NCBI RefSeq assembly: GCF_000384135.1
Contig: NZ_KB913028.1
Location: forward strand, 1,757,198-1,821,197
Source of the DNA: Succinispira mobilis DSM 6222
GTDB taxonomy: Bacteria > Bacillota > Negativicutes > Acidaminococcales > Succinispiraceae
Direction: 5' to 3'
DNA: 64,000 bases
Part shown: positions 56,781-64,000 of the stretch, in pieces
How the letters are laid out: every line of letters starts with the position of its first letter
Numbering within the stretch: the stretch's first letter is position 1
Notes under the pieces: model-generated
Database searches by the model: none
Seen by the model: the letters and a program-made list of their open reading frames with translations, nothing else
What the model was told of the DNA's origin: nothing
Translations under genes and position numbers: made by a program

Positions 56781-57923
56781 TTACCCCTTATGCTCTTTAT
56801 AATTTCCTAATAGTCTAAAATAACTACTATCTGCCTCAACCTTTTTTAATACTTTTTGGACTTGCCGATCTTCTAAACAACCTTGAAAGTCGACATAAAA
56901 ATAATAGGACCAACTTTGCTTATGATTAGGTCTTGATTCTACTTTTAAAAGATTTATATTATATTCTTCAAAGTAATTTAGCACCCTTGCTAAGCTACCA
57001 GCTTTATGTGGTAAACCAATTAACAAACTTATTTTATCACTTTCTGCCCAAATTTGCTTACTTTTTGTTAGAATCACAAAGCGTGTAAAATTTTTATTGT
57101 TAAAATTTATTCGTTCCTGTAAAACTTGTAAGTTATATAAACTAGCCGCCTGTTTACTAGCAATAGCGGCAATATTATCAGCAGCAGTATGTGCAACATA
57201 TTCTGCGCTTTTAGCTGTATTAAAATAGGGAATATGCTCCCATTGGGGATATTTTGCTAAAAAATCCTTGCTTTGTTTAAATCCCTGGGGATGAGAATAT
57301 ACTTTTTCAATCATTGCCAAGGTTGTTTGAGGCTTTGCTAATAGTGCCTGTTCTATTTCTAAACAATATTCCGCTACGATGCAAACTTGATATTTGTTCA
57401 GTAAATCATATATATCATTAATTGCCCCAGTAGTAGAGTTTTCTAATGGCAAAACTCCGTATACAATCTCCCCAACCTCTAAAGCACTAAACACATCTTC
57501 AAAATTCAAATAGTTTTTTTCTAAAATACAATGCTCTTTAAAAAATCGTTGTAAAGTTTGATGGCTAAACGAACCAGCTACACCCTGATAGCCAACTATC
57601 TTCCCCTCAAACTCTGGTTCAACCGTCTTGAACTCTTGATAATTAACCTGTGTATCTAAATATTCTTGCTGCGCATTGCGACTAACTAACATCATTTTTT
57701 CTAAAACACTTTCTAAAGCGCGTTTATATTGTTTATTTTGCAACATAGCGGTATTTTTCTCAATTACTTCTTTTTCACGTTCCGAATTTAAAATCGGCAA
57801 ATTATGCGCTTTTTTATATGCTGCTACTTGAATAACAGTTTGCATCCGTTCTTCAAAGCAATCTACAATCTGTCGATCTAACCTATCAATTTTTTGCCGC
57901 AAAAGTTCTAACTCACAAGTCAT
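56781..57923 (-). CDS. pheA: Bifunctional chorismate mutase / prephenate dehydratase (P-protein)
   Basis: 380 residues from ATG 57923, six bases after AGGTG; it overlaps the end of aroC. An AroQ-type chorismate mutase (1-85: LRQKIDRLDRQIVDCFEERM) is followed by prephenate dehydratase (GYQGVAGSFSHQTL, LPLENSTTGAIN, NKNFTRFVIL) and an ACT domain with ESRP at VESRPNHKQSWSYYFYVD, so Phe feedback is likely. Makes phenylpyruvate. Fused form is common in Gram-negatives and Negativicutes-like lineages, while Bacillus has separate enzymes. Confidence 0.97.
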   Translation of the reverse strand: MTCELELLRQKIDRLDRQIVDCFEERMQTVIQVAAYKKAHNLPILNSEREKEVIEKNTAMLQNKQYKRALESVLEKMMLVSRNAQQEYLDTQVNYQEFKTVEPEFEGKIVGYQGVAGSFSHQTLQRFFKEHCILEKNYLNFEDVFSALEVGEIVYGVLPLENSTTGAINDIYDLLNKYQVCIVAEYCLEIEQALLAKPQTTLAMIEKVYSHPQGFKQSKDFLAKYPQWEHIPYFNTAKSAEYVAHTAADNIAAIASKQAASLYNLQVLQERINFNNKNFTRFVILTKSKQIWAESDKISLLIGLPHKAGSLARVLNYFEEYNINLLKVESRPNHKQSWSYYFYVDFQGCLEDRQVQKVLKKVEADSSYFRLLGNYKEHKG

Positions 57924-59010
57924 TTTTTTCACCTGCTAATAATATATTATCTAACAATACCCACGCCGCTGCTGCTTCCACAACTACTACAGCCCTAGGA
58001 ACTATACATGGATCATGTCGGCCGGTTATTTTCAAAGCCACATTTGTCTGTTCAGCAAAATTTATTGATTGCTGCTCTTTCGCAATCGATGGCGTAGGTT
58101 TAATCGCCACTCTAAATACCAACGGCAAAGAATTAGAAATTCCTCCTAATATCCCCCCATTATTATTGCTTAAAAATTTTATTTTATCTCCTTGATATTG
58201 CAACTGGTCATTGGTCACACTGCCTAATTGTTCACTAATTGCAAAACCGAGTCCAAACTCCACACCCTTAACTGCTGGAATAGAAAAAAGCATACTTGCT
58301 AAACTACTTTCTAACGAATCGAAAAATGGTTCACCTAGGCCTACAGGTAAGTTCAAGGCAAATCCTTCAATCACTCCCCCAACAGAGTCTAGTTGTGCTT
58401 TAGCTTGCAAAATTTCAGCTTGCATCTTTTCTCCTTGAACTAAATCTAATACAGGAAATTCACTTTGTAACAATTCTTCCAATAGTTTTCGCTCAATATT
58501 TAAAAAATCTTGCTCTCGATCTCTGATTTTAGCAATACTTTTAATTCTAGCAGCTACGATTATGTCTTGTTTTTCTAAAATTTGCTTAGCAACTGCCCCA
58601 GCAAAAACCAGTGGTGCTGTTAACCGTCCTGAAAAATGACCGCCACCACGATAATCATTAGCCTGCTTATATTTTATTTTTGCCACATAATCCGCATGTC
58701 CTGGTCGAACTAGATCTTTCAACAATTCATAGTCGCTCGAACGCTGACTGCTATTTTTTATCAACATGCATAATGGGCTACCTGTAGTTTTACCTTGAAA
58801 CAAGCCACTAACAATCTCAAATTCATCAGCTTCTTTTCTACTTGTTGCCAAAGGACTATTTCCTGGAGCACGTCTTTGCAATTCATTTTGTATTTTTTCT
58901 AAATCTAATTCCACACCACTAGGTAAATTAGCTAAAACACACCCTATTGCTGTACCATGTGATTCACCAAATATTGTTAACGTAATTTTTTTACCAAATA
59001 CTGCTCCCAT
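57913..59010 (-). CDS. aroC: Chorismate synthase
   Basis: 365 residues from ATG 59010 after GGAGGG. FMN-dependent final common step. Signatures: TIFGESHGTAIGCVLANLPSG, RPGHADYVAKIKY, GGHFSGRLTAPLVFAGA, GGILGGISN and ALKITGRHDPCIVPRA. The longer in-frame reading overlaps aroA by about 50 bases and was rejected. Confidence 0.97.
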   Translation of the reverse strand: MGAVFGKKITLTIFGESHGTAIGCVLANLPSGVELDLEKIQNELQRRAPGNSPLATSRKEADEFEIVSGLFQGKTTGSPLCMLIKNSSQRSSDYELLKDLVRPGHADYVAKIKYKQANDYRGGGHFSGRLTAPLVFAGAVAKQILEKQDIIVAARIKSIAKIRDREQDFLNIERKLLEELLQSEFPVLDLVQGEKMQAEILQAKAQLDSVGGVIEGFALNLPVGLGEPFFDSLESSLASMLFSIPAVKGVEFGLGFAISEQLGSVTNDQLQYQGDKIKFLSNNNGGILGGISNSLPLVFRVAIKPTPSIAKEQQSINFAEQTNVALKITGRHDPCIVPRAVVVVEAAAAWVLLDNILLAGEKNDL

Positions 59011-59012
59011 TT

Positions 59013-60299
59013 TTATCCCTCCTGTTGAATTTTCCCACCTAAAGACTGATATTCTTGCCAAAAGTCAGGATAAGACTTGCTCACACTTTGCCAACCATTA
59101 AGTGTATTTGCTAGTTCACATCTAGTAGTTGCAATCGCCAGGGCCATAGCAATTCGATGATCCGCCCAAGCATCTAGCTCGCCTGCGCCTAATAATTTTT
59201 GCTGTCCACAAATTATTAATTCATCACCAGACTCCACAATTTGTGCCCCTAGCTTTTTCAACTCTGAGGTTATGGCGGCCAAACGATCTGATTCCTTAAT
59301 TCGCAGACGTGCCGCATTAACAATTTTTGTTTCCCCTTGAATAAGACTGCCTAAAACTGCTAATATTGGTACTAAATCTGGGCAATCACCAACATCTATT
59401 GTAATCCCAGTTAATTTATGAGCACGACATAAAACAGTATCGCTAGCTACCCATATCAATTCTCCCCCTAAGGACTGAATTATATCTAAAATAGCTTTAT
59501 CTGCCTGTAAAGAATCTTTGTTTAATCCAGCACATTGCACTTCATTACCCAAACAAGCCGCGACTAACCAAAACGCAGCTTGAGAATAATCCGCTTCAAT
59601 CCGATAATCAGTACATTTGTATTGTTGTCCACCCTTAATATCTATTGTTTGATAGTCAGCCGTATACCCAATTTTAATTCCAAATGCTTGCAAGGTTTGA
59701 ATAGTCAAATCTATATAACCTTTAGATTGTAATTCACTAGTCAAAAAGATCTTGCTGTCACCTGCTAACAGCGGTAATGCAAACATTAAGCCAGTAATAA
59801 ATTGCGAACTAACATCACCCCGTAACTTATACTCTCCGGCTTGTAGTTTGCCTTGTAAGCACAGCGGCAATTTGTTTGAACTAGTCTGGTAAGGAAATTT
59901 TTGTTTTTCAAACAGTTCATAATAAATATTCAAAGGTCTATCTATTAATCTACCACGCCCCATAAAAACTGTTTCATTGCCTAAGGCGGCAGCTATTGGA
60001 ATCAAAAATCTTAGGGTTGAACCTGATTCCCAACAATCAATTTCTCCAGCCTTTTCATCTACCTTCAAGCCGCCCCTTACTTTTACTAAGTATCGGTTGA
60101 CAGTTTCTGGCAAAACTTCTATCTGCGCACCCAAATTCTTTAAACCTGCAATCGTAGCCTTAATATCATCTGATAAAATAATATTGGAAATTATACTTTC
60201 CCCTTTTGCTAAAGCCGCACAAATAATTGCCCGATGGCTAACACTTTTCGATGGGGGAACTTGAATTTTACCCTGCAAAAAACTAGGTGTAATTAACAT
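59013..60299 (-). CDS. aroA: 3-Phosphoshikimate 1-carboxyvinyltransferase (EPSP synthase)
   Basis: 428 residues, two-domain inside-out barrel. PPSKSVSHRAI at the N-terminus, GSTLRFLIPIAAALG, SSQFITGLMFALPLL, the C-terminal RIKESDRLAAI and DHRIAMALAIA are present. It transfers enolpyruvyl from PEP to shikimate-3-phosphate. Two bases separate it from aroC. Confidence 0.98.
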   Translation of the reverse strand: MLITPSFLQGKIQVPPSKSVSHRAIICAALAKGESIISNIILSDDIKATIAGLKNLGAQIEVLPETVNRYLVKVRGGLKVDEKAGEIDCWESGSTLRFLIPIAAALGNETVFMGRGRLIDRPLNIYYELFEKQKFPYQTSSNKLPLCLQGKLQAGEYKLRGDVSSQFITGLMFALPLLAGDSKIFLTSELQSKGYIDLTIQTLQAFGIKIGYTADYQTIDIKGGQQYKCTDYRIEADYSQAAFWLVAACLGNEVQCAGLNKDSLQADKAILDIIQSLGGELIWVASDTVLCRAHKLTGITIDVGDCPDLVPILAVLGSLIQGETKIVNAARLRIKESDRLAAITSELKKLGAQIVESGDELIICGQQKLLGAGELDAWADHRIAMALAIATTRCELANTLNGWQSVSKSYPDFWQEYQSLGGKIQQEG

Positions 60300-60313
60300 T
60301 TATTCACATCCTT

Positions 60314-61396
60314 TTATCGTAAAAATAGTTCTGCTTGCTCGCTTTTAATTTTATGTAAAAAACTCTGACCAACTTCTTTTAATAAAACTAAATTAAGTTG
60401 CTGTTTTAAATTCTTTTTATCTACTGCTATCGCCGTTAGTAGTTTTTCTTGAAAAACATTAGTCGGCAATTGCTCTTGTTGATAATTAAGCGGTAACTGG
60501 TACTGGGTAATTATTTTTTTCAATTTTTCGCTTGTACCTTTACAAGTTAAACCCATTTCTTCACTTGCTTGTGTAATCAAGACCATTCCAATAGCCACAG
60601 CTTCTCCATGTGTATATTTACTAAAATTAAAACATTTTTCCACAGCATGGCCAATAGTATGACCAAAATTTAAAAACATTCTTTCACCAGTATCAAACTC
60701 GTCTAGTTCCACATAGTGTTTTTTTATCTTTAAACAACTTAAAATAATCTCCATTATTTCAGCTTGTATTGCTGTTCGTCCTTGGCAAACCTCGAGTTTA
60801 GCAAACAAAGCTGCATCTTTGATGCAAGCATATTTAATTACTTCTGCCAATCCATCGAAATAAAACCGATCTTCTAATGTTAACAATACTTGCGGATCAA
60901 TATAAACTGCCAAAGGCTGATAAAAAGCACCTACTAAATTTTTGCCGCTAGGAATATCCACTGCAACTTTACCGCCAATACTACTATCTACCTGTGCTAA
61001 TAAGGAAGTGGGAATTTGAATGAATTTGATCCCCCGCATATAAGTTGCGGCTATAAATCCTGCCAAATCTCCCACTACACCGCCACCTAAAGCGATAATT
61101 AGATCTGAGCGCGAGAATTTTGCTTGTGCTAGCTGTTCGTAAATTTCACCAGCTACAATTAGATTTTTACTAGCTTCACCAGCCGATATTACAATTTTTA
61201 AAATTCTACTTGGATCATCTGCAAATTGCTCTGACAAACGCTCTAAATAAAGCGGTGCCACATTGCTATCTGTAATTATCGCCAACTTAGCAGTACTATA
61301 TTTTTCCGGCAACAATTTAGCAATACCGCCTAATAACCCTTGTCCTAAATAAATTTCATAGCTGTTTTTTTCTAGATTTATTTTTATTTTTTGCAT
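60314..61396 (-). CDS. aroB: 3-Dehydroquinate synthase
   Basis: 360 residues. NAD site ALGGGVVGDLAGFIAATYMRG, metal and substrate motifs GEASKN, DSSIGGKVAVD, and metal ligands in NFGHTIGHAVE and THGEAVAIGM. Cyclises DAHP. Overlaps tyrA by 13 bases; GAGGTG precedes the ATG. Confidence 0.97.
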   Translation of the reverse strand: MQKIKINLEKNSYEIYLGQGLLGGIAKLLPEKYSTAKLAIITDSNVAPLYLERLSEQFADDPSRILKIVISAGEASKNLIVAGEIYEQLAQAKFSRSDLIIALGGGVVGDLAGFIAATYMRGIKFIQIPTSLLAQVDSSIGGKVAVDIPSGKNLVGAFYQPLAVYIDPQVLLTLEDRFYFDGLAEVIKYACIKDAALFAKLEVCQGRTAIQAEIMEIILSCLKIKKHYVELDEFDTGERMFLNFGHTIGHAVEKCFNFSKYTHGEAVAIGMVLITQASEEMGLTCKGTSEKLKKIITQYQLPLNYQQEQLPTNVFQEKLLTAIAVDKKNLKQQLNLVLLKEVGQSFLHKIKSEQAELFLR

Positions 61397-62250
61397 AATT
61401 CACCTCGATTACGATTTGCCTTAACCAGCAATTCTTGTAAATCAGCCGTAGCAGAATTAGCAATTGCTTGCTCTAATAACTCTAATTGTTCTTTGAAGAC
61501 TTTTATCTCCGCTAACACATTCGTACTGTTTGCAAGCAACAGCTGTGTCCATAAATTGCTGTTTATTAAAGCCACACGGCTTACATCTCGAAAACTACCA
61601 CCTATAAAACTTTTTGTTTCCGGACTGAAAGAAGGACTATTCACCAGCGCGACTGCTAATAAATGAGTTAAATTGCTAGTATATGCAATTATTCTATCAT
61701 GTTCTTGAGCGCTAAGCTTAACAATTTCTTTAACTTGCATTTCTTTAGCTAGTTGAATAACAGCCTGAATATTTTCTGGTCTATTAGTTTCCTGCTCTAT
61801 AACAATAAAATTAGTATTTACAAATAAATTATCACAAGCATTCTCAATACCGCCTTGCTCTTTACCTGCCATCTGATGTATGGCAATAAAATCTACATCT
61901 TTCCGCCAAAAAGTGTGAACTTCATTTAAAAGTTTTTCTTTTATGCCGGAAGTATCAATAACCACTGCTGTTGATTTAAATTCCGCTAGATTGTTTTGCA
62001 AAAATTCCTTTGCATGCCAAGGATATATTGCCAAAATAACTAAATCCGCTTTTCTAAGCAACTCTTGCGTATTTTGAGTTGTTTTTTGAATAATTTCCTG
62101 TTGCCAAGCATATTTTAAAGTTTTTTCGTTGATATCCACGGCATAAATATTCTTATAACCTACTTTTTTTAAGGCTAATGCTATTGAGCCCCCAATCAAA
62201 CCTAGCCCCACAATTAGAATATTAGAGTTTTTGCTAAAACCATCTTGCAT
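61384..62250 (-). CDS. tyrA: Prephenate dehydrogenase (no ACT domain)
   Basis: 288 residues. NAD-binding ILIVGLGLIGGSIALAL, catalytic-region HQMAGKEQGGIENAC and SLTHLLAVAL-like SNLTHLLAVAL are seen. Oxidises prephenate to 4-hydroxyphenylpyruvate. The C-terminal ACT domain found in Bacillus TyrA is absent, so tyrosine feedback at this enzyme may be missing or act differently. Preceded by a tandem GTAGATAA repeat tract next to its ribosome site (AAGGA). Confidence 0.95.
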   Translation of the reverse strand: MQDGFSKNSNILIVGLGLIGGSIALALKKVGYKNIYAVDINEKTLKYAWQQEIIQKTTQNTQELLRKADLVILAIYPWHAKEFLQNNLAEFKSTAVVIDTSGIKEKLLNEVHTFWRKDVDFIAIHQMAGKEQGGIENACDNLFVNTNFIVIEQETNRPENIQAVIQLAKEMQVKEIVKLSAQEHDRIIAYTSNLTHLLAVALVNSPSFSPETKSFIGGSFRDVSRVALINSNLWTQLLLANSTNVLAEIKVFKEQLELLEQAIANSATADLQELLVKANRNRGELCKK

Positions 62251-62262
62251 ATTACCACGTCC

Positions 62263-62312
62263 TTATCTACTTATCTACTTATCTACTTATCTACTTATTC
62301 TACTTATTCTAC
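62263..62312. repeat. Tandem octanucleotide/nonanucleotide repeat in the aroF-tyrA gap
   Basis: On plus, TTATCTAC is repeated four times (62263-62294), followed by two copies of TTATTCTAC (62295-62312). Degenerate GTAG-rich copies continue to about 62365. On the mRNA strand the tract reads GTAGATAA units directly upstream of the tyrA ribosome site. Unit length of 8 makes slippage plausible. Confidence 0.92.
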
Positions 62313-62379
62313 TAAAAATACCAATATTATTTATCTACCATACTACCAACCTACTACAGTTTCTTTAATTGCTATATAA

Positions 62380-63393
62380 CTATATTTCTCTGCCCACAAT
62401 TTGAGCAATCGCTTTTAAATCTTGCATCAAATTATCAAAACGCTCTGGTTTTATCGACTGTTGACCGTCACATTTTGCATTTGCAGGATCATTATGAACT
62501 TCAATCATTAAGCCATCTGCGCCTACTGCAACAGCTGCTTTAGATAGAGATTCAACCATCCACCACATCCCTGCCGCATGACTCGGATCAACTACAATCG
62601 GTAAATGACTTAGTTTCTTAATTGCTGGCACTGCACTTAAATCTAGAGTATTGCGCGTGTATCTTTCAAAAGTTCTAATTCCTCGTTCACATAAAATTAC
62701 ATTTTGATTGCCCCCAGCCATAATATATTCTGCTGACATCAACCATTCTTCAATTGTTGCTGACAAACCTCTTTTTAATAAAATTGGTTTATCTGTTTTG
62801 CCCAACTCTTTCAATAACTCAAAGTTTTGCATATTTCTTGCGCCTACTTGAATTATATCTACATCGGCCACAAAACGTTCAATTTTATCTGCCGACATAA
62901 TTTCGCTGACAATTGGTAATCCTGTTTTCTTACGTGCTATTTTCAATAAATCCAAGCCCTCTTCTTGCATACCTTGAAAAGCATAAGGAGAAGTTCTAGG
63001 TTTAAATGCGCCACCTCTTAATATACTTGCACCCGAGGCTTGTACGCTTTTCGCTATTGCGGTAATTTGAGCTTCGCTTTCTACGGAACATGGTCCCGCC
63101 ATTACTACAATTTTCTTACCGCCAATCTTTACACCTTGTACATCAATTATACTATCTTCTGGATGGAAATTTCTATTGGCTTGTTTAAATGGTTCTTGAA
63201 TCGGCATTACCCGATCGACATACTCATTCATATTTAAAGCTGTAGGATCAAACTTGCTAGTATCTCCAACTATTCCTAAAATATAATAGGCTTCCCCTTG
63301 ACTAGGATGAATACTGTACCCTTGTGCGATTAGTTTGGCTTTAATTTTCTCTACTTCAATTAGGGGGGAATTTGGTTTCATAACAATTATCAT
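62380..63393 (-). CDS. aroF: 3-Deoxy-7-phosphoheptulonate synthase (type I-beta, with N-terminal ferredoxin-like domain)
   Basis: 337 residues. An N-terminal regulatory ferredoxin-like domain (1-70: VMKPNSPLIEVEKIKAKL) precedes the barrel: MAGPCSVESEAQ, LRGGAFKPRTSPYAFQG, LLKRGLSATIEEWL, ILCERGIRTFE and VDPSHAAGMWWMV. First committed step, condensing PEP and erythrose-4-phosphate. ATG 63393 after GAGGAG. First enzyme gene of the operon, just after the attenuator. Confidence 0.97.
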   Translation of the reverse strand: MIIVMKPNSPLIEVEKIKAKLIAQGYSIHPSQGEAYYILGIVGDTSKFDPTALNMNEYVDRVMPIQEPFKQANRNFHPEDSIIDVQGVKIGGKKIVVMAGPCSVESEAQITAIAKSVQASGASILRGGAFKPRTSPYAFQGMQEEGLDLLKIARKKTGLPIVSEIMSADKIERFVADVDIIQVGARNMQNFELLKELGKTDKPILLKRGLSATIEEWLMSAEYIMAGGNQNVILCERGIRTFERYTRNTLDLSAVPAIKKLSHLPIVVDPSHAAGMWWMVESLSKAAVAVGADGLMIEVHNDPANAKCDGQQSIKPERFDNLMQDLKAIAQIVGREI

Positions 63394-63438
63394 TTGTATC
63401 TACTCCTCTGCTTTAAATAATTCTTTAAATAACGTCAA

Positions 63439-63470
63439 TAAAAAAAAGAGGACTCATTAATGAGTCCTCT
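63439..63470 (-). terminator. Attenuator terminator upstream of aroF
   Basis: A perfect 24-base palindrome at 63447-63470 (AGAGGACTCATT and its complement) followed by eight T on the minus strand. It lies between the aromatic leader ORF and aroF, where an attenuator is expected. Confidence 0.92.
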
Positions 63471-63559
63471 AACTTATTGTTAAAAGATTATCGATAAAGA
63501 CTGTTTCTCTATTGAGCACCCCTCAAGGAGAGCTCAGACCCAATCCGCAACTCATTAAT
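63456..63559 (-). promoter_or_regulatory. Antiterminator pairing of the aro attenuator
   Basis: Leader segment ATTAATGAGT (63550-63559) is identical to the 3' arm of the terminator and complementary to its 5' arm ACTCATTAAT (63456-63465). Pairing these two would dissolve the terminator. Between them lies a separate hairpin at 63514-63535 (GAGC...GCTC), possibly a pause structure. Confidence 0.75.
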
Positions 63560-63670
63560 TTGGTTAAAGTTATTTATATTTGCGTACACCAAAAAGCCAA
63601 AGCTATAATAATAACTCCAGCTAAAATATACGTATGCAAATATAAAAGAAAATATCGCCAAATTATGCAT
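63509..63670 (-). CDS. Aromatic-rich leader peptide of the aro operon
   Basis: 53 residues, ATG 63670 seven bases after AGGAG. Residues 7-35 contain 7 Phe, 6 Tyr and 1 Trp, including the run YFSWSYYYSFGF (15-26). Fourteen aromatics in 29 residues, in a short ORF with a good ribosome site 40 bases after a consensus promoter and before a terminator, is the hallmark of ribosome-mediated attenuation. Codons are TTT/TTC-type Phe and TAT/TAC Tyr. The ORF reads through the antiterminator segment (codons 37-41) and ends at TAG 63509-63511. The hydrophobic character might also suggest a membrane peptide, but position favours a regulatory leader. Confidence 0.85.
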   Translation of the reverse strand: MHNLAIFSFIFAYVYFSWSYYYSFGFLVYANINNFNQINELRIGSELSLRGAQ

Positions 63671-63714
63671 CGTTAATCTCCTAACTTTTTATCAAAATCA
63701 TTTATTTTGTTAAC

Positions 63715-63743
63715 AATATACACCCTTAAAAACTTCTTGTCAA
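63715..63743 (-). promoter_or_regulatory. Promoter of the aromatic amino acid operon
   Basis: TTGACA (63738-63743), 17-base spacer, TATATT (63715-63720) on the minus strand; predicted start near 63708, about 38 bases before the leader ATG. Confidence 0.88.
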
Positions 63744-63749
63744 GTTTTT
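63728..63749 (-). terminator. Hairpin overlapping the aro -35 box, possible glpX terminator
   Basis: AAAAACTT (63742-63749) pairs with AAGTTTTT (63728-63735); the -35 TTGACA falls in stem and loop. The T-rich end could terminate glpX transcription 25 bases after its stop. Confidence 0.5.
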
Positions 63750-63773
63750 TCGTTAACAAGATTTACATTAAGC

Positions 63774-64000
63774 TTAATATTTTATCGAAAACGGCTTGCG
63801 ATCATAGCTATGAACAGCATCAACAAAACGCACAGTTCCTGATTTAAAACGCATAGAAATAGAATGTGTTCTTATTCCTTCGCCAAAATACTGAACCCCA
63901 CGCAACAGTTCGCCTTCAGTAATAGCTGTAGCCGCAAACATTACATCGTCGCCAGTTACCAAATCATCAATTGTCAAAACTTTATTTACGTCAGTAATAC
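63774..64000 (-). CDS. glpX: Class II fructose-1,6-bisphosphatase (GlpX), C-terminal part
   Basis: About 75 C-terminal residues; the gene enters from the right edge. VLTIDDLVTGDDVMFAATAITEG, LLRGVQYFGEGIRTHSISM and RFKSGTVRFVDAVHSYDRKP are characteristic of GlpX. Gluconeogenic dephosphorylation of fructose-1,6-bisphosphate. It ends 31 bases before the aro promoter -35 region; no functional link is implied. Confidence 0.9.
   Translation of the reverse strand, partial: ITDVNKVLTIDDLVTGDDVMFAATAITEGELLRGVQYFGEGIRTHSISMRFKSGTVRFVDAVHSYDRKPFSIKY

Noticed and set aside
59011..59061. N-terminal extension of aroC
   Set aside because: It overlaps aroA, lacks family similarity, and the internal ATG has GGAGGG and gives the standard chorismate synthase start.
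62263..62312. CRISPR-like repeat array
   Set aside because: Units are 8-9 bases and directly adjacent without spacers; this is a simple tandem repeat. No CRISPR array was seen in the window.

Overview
The window is low-GC, densely coded DNA from a bacterium of the Firmicutes (Bacillota), using the standard bacterial code with frequent TTG/GTG starts and AGGAGG-type ribosome sites. Several blocks follow classical Firmicutes order: mfd, a SpoVB/YabM flippase, a YabN/MazG protein, HU, DivIC, an S1 protein, tilS, hpt, ftsH, then coaX, dusB, greA and lysS. The sporulation genes that sit in this block in Bacillus (yabP, yabQ, spoIIE) are absent. That absence, FabK as enoyl reductase, alpha/beta-type GlyRS, type III pantothenate kinase and Gram-negative-style leader-peptide attenuation fit a non-sporulating anaerobe, perhaps of the Negativicutes. 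This placement is inference.

Layout. 1-2.0 kb: a heavy-metal P-type ATPase (cut by the window edge) with a separately encoded HMA metallochaperone behind a consensus promoter with a palindromic operator. 2.0-4.9 kb: fabK and, divergently, ilvD. 4.95-5.5 kb: a gene-poor interval with a 17-codon ORF and long-range inverted repeats, possibly a structured RNA, before a large LuxR-family regulator. 7.8-12.4 kb: era-recO-glyQ-glyS. 12.5-17.3 kb: a secreted DUF3298 protein, a YeiH-type exporter with divergent LysR regulator, a small secreted protein and a CstA-type carbon transporter with a long leader. 17.6-17.9 kb: a four-tRNA operon (Arg-Asn-Glu-Val). 18.0-22.3 kb: a siroheme-reductase/DUF1858 fusion behind a CRP/FNR-type promoter, and a DUF2157/GDYxxLxY membrane-protein operon.

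22.3-37.1 kb (mostly minus strand) holds lysS, greA, an acyl-ACP-reductase-like gene pair, dusB, coaX, bioY, birA, ftsH, hpt, tilS, an S1 protein, a diguanylate cyclase and divIC. 37.2-41.3 kb carries phosphate-signalling genes (phoR on plus; phoU, pstB and phoB on minus) inserted in this conserved block. 41.3-50.7 kb holds HU, mazG, a flippase, mfd and two radical SAM genes.

50.8-63.8 kb is one long minus-strand operon for aromatic amino acids: aroF-tyrA-aroB-aroA-aroC-pheA-aroE-aroK-aroQ, continuing through a nitroreductase, two uncharacterised genes and thrC. It covers every step from DAHP synthesis to chorismate plus the Phe and Tyr branches. Its promoter is followed by an undersized ORF of 53 codons whose residues 7-35 include 7 Phe, 6 Tyr and 1 Trp, then an antiterminator segment and a perfect intrinsic terminator. 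This looks like a ribosome-mediated attenuator sensing aromatic amino acids and is the most interesting element found. The right edge holds the end of a glpX-type fructose-1,6-bisphosphatase gene.
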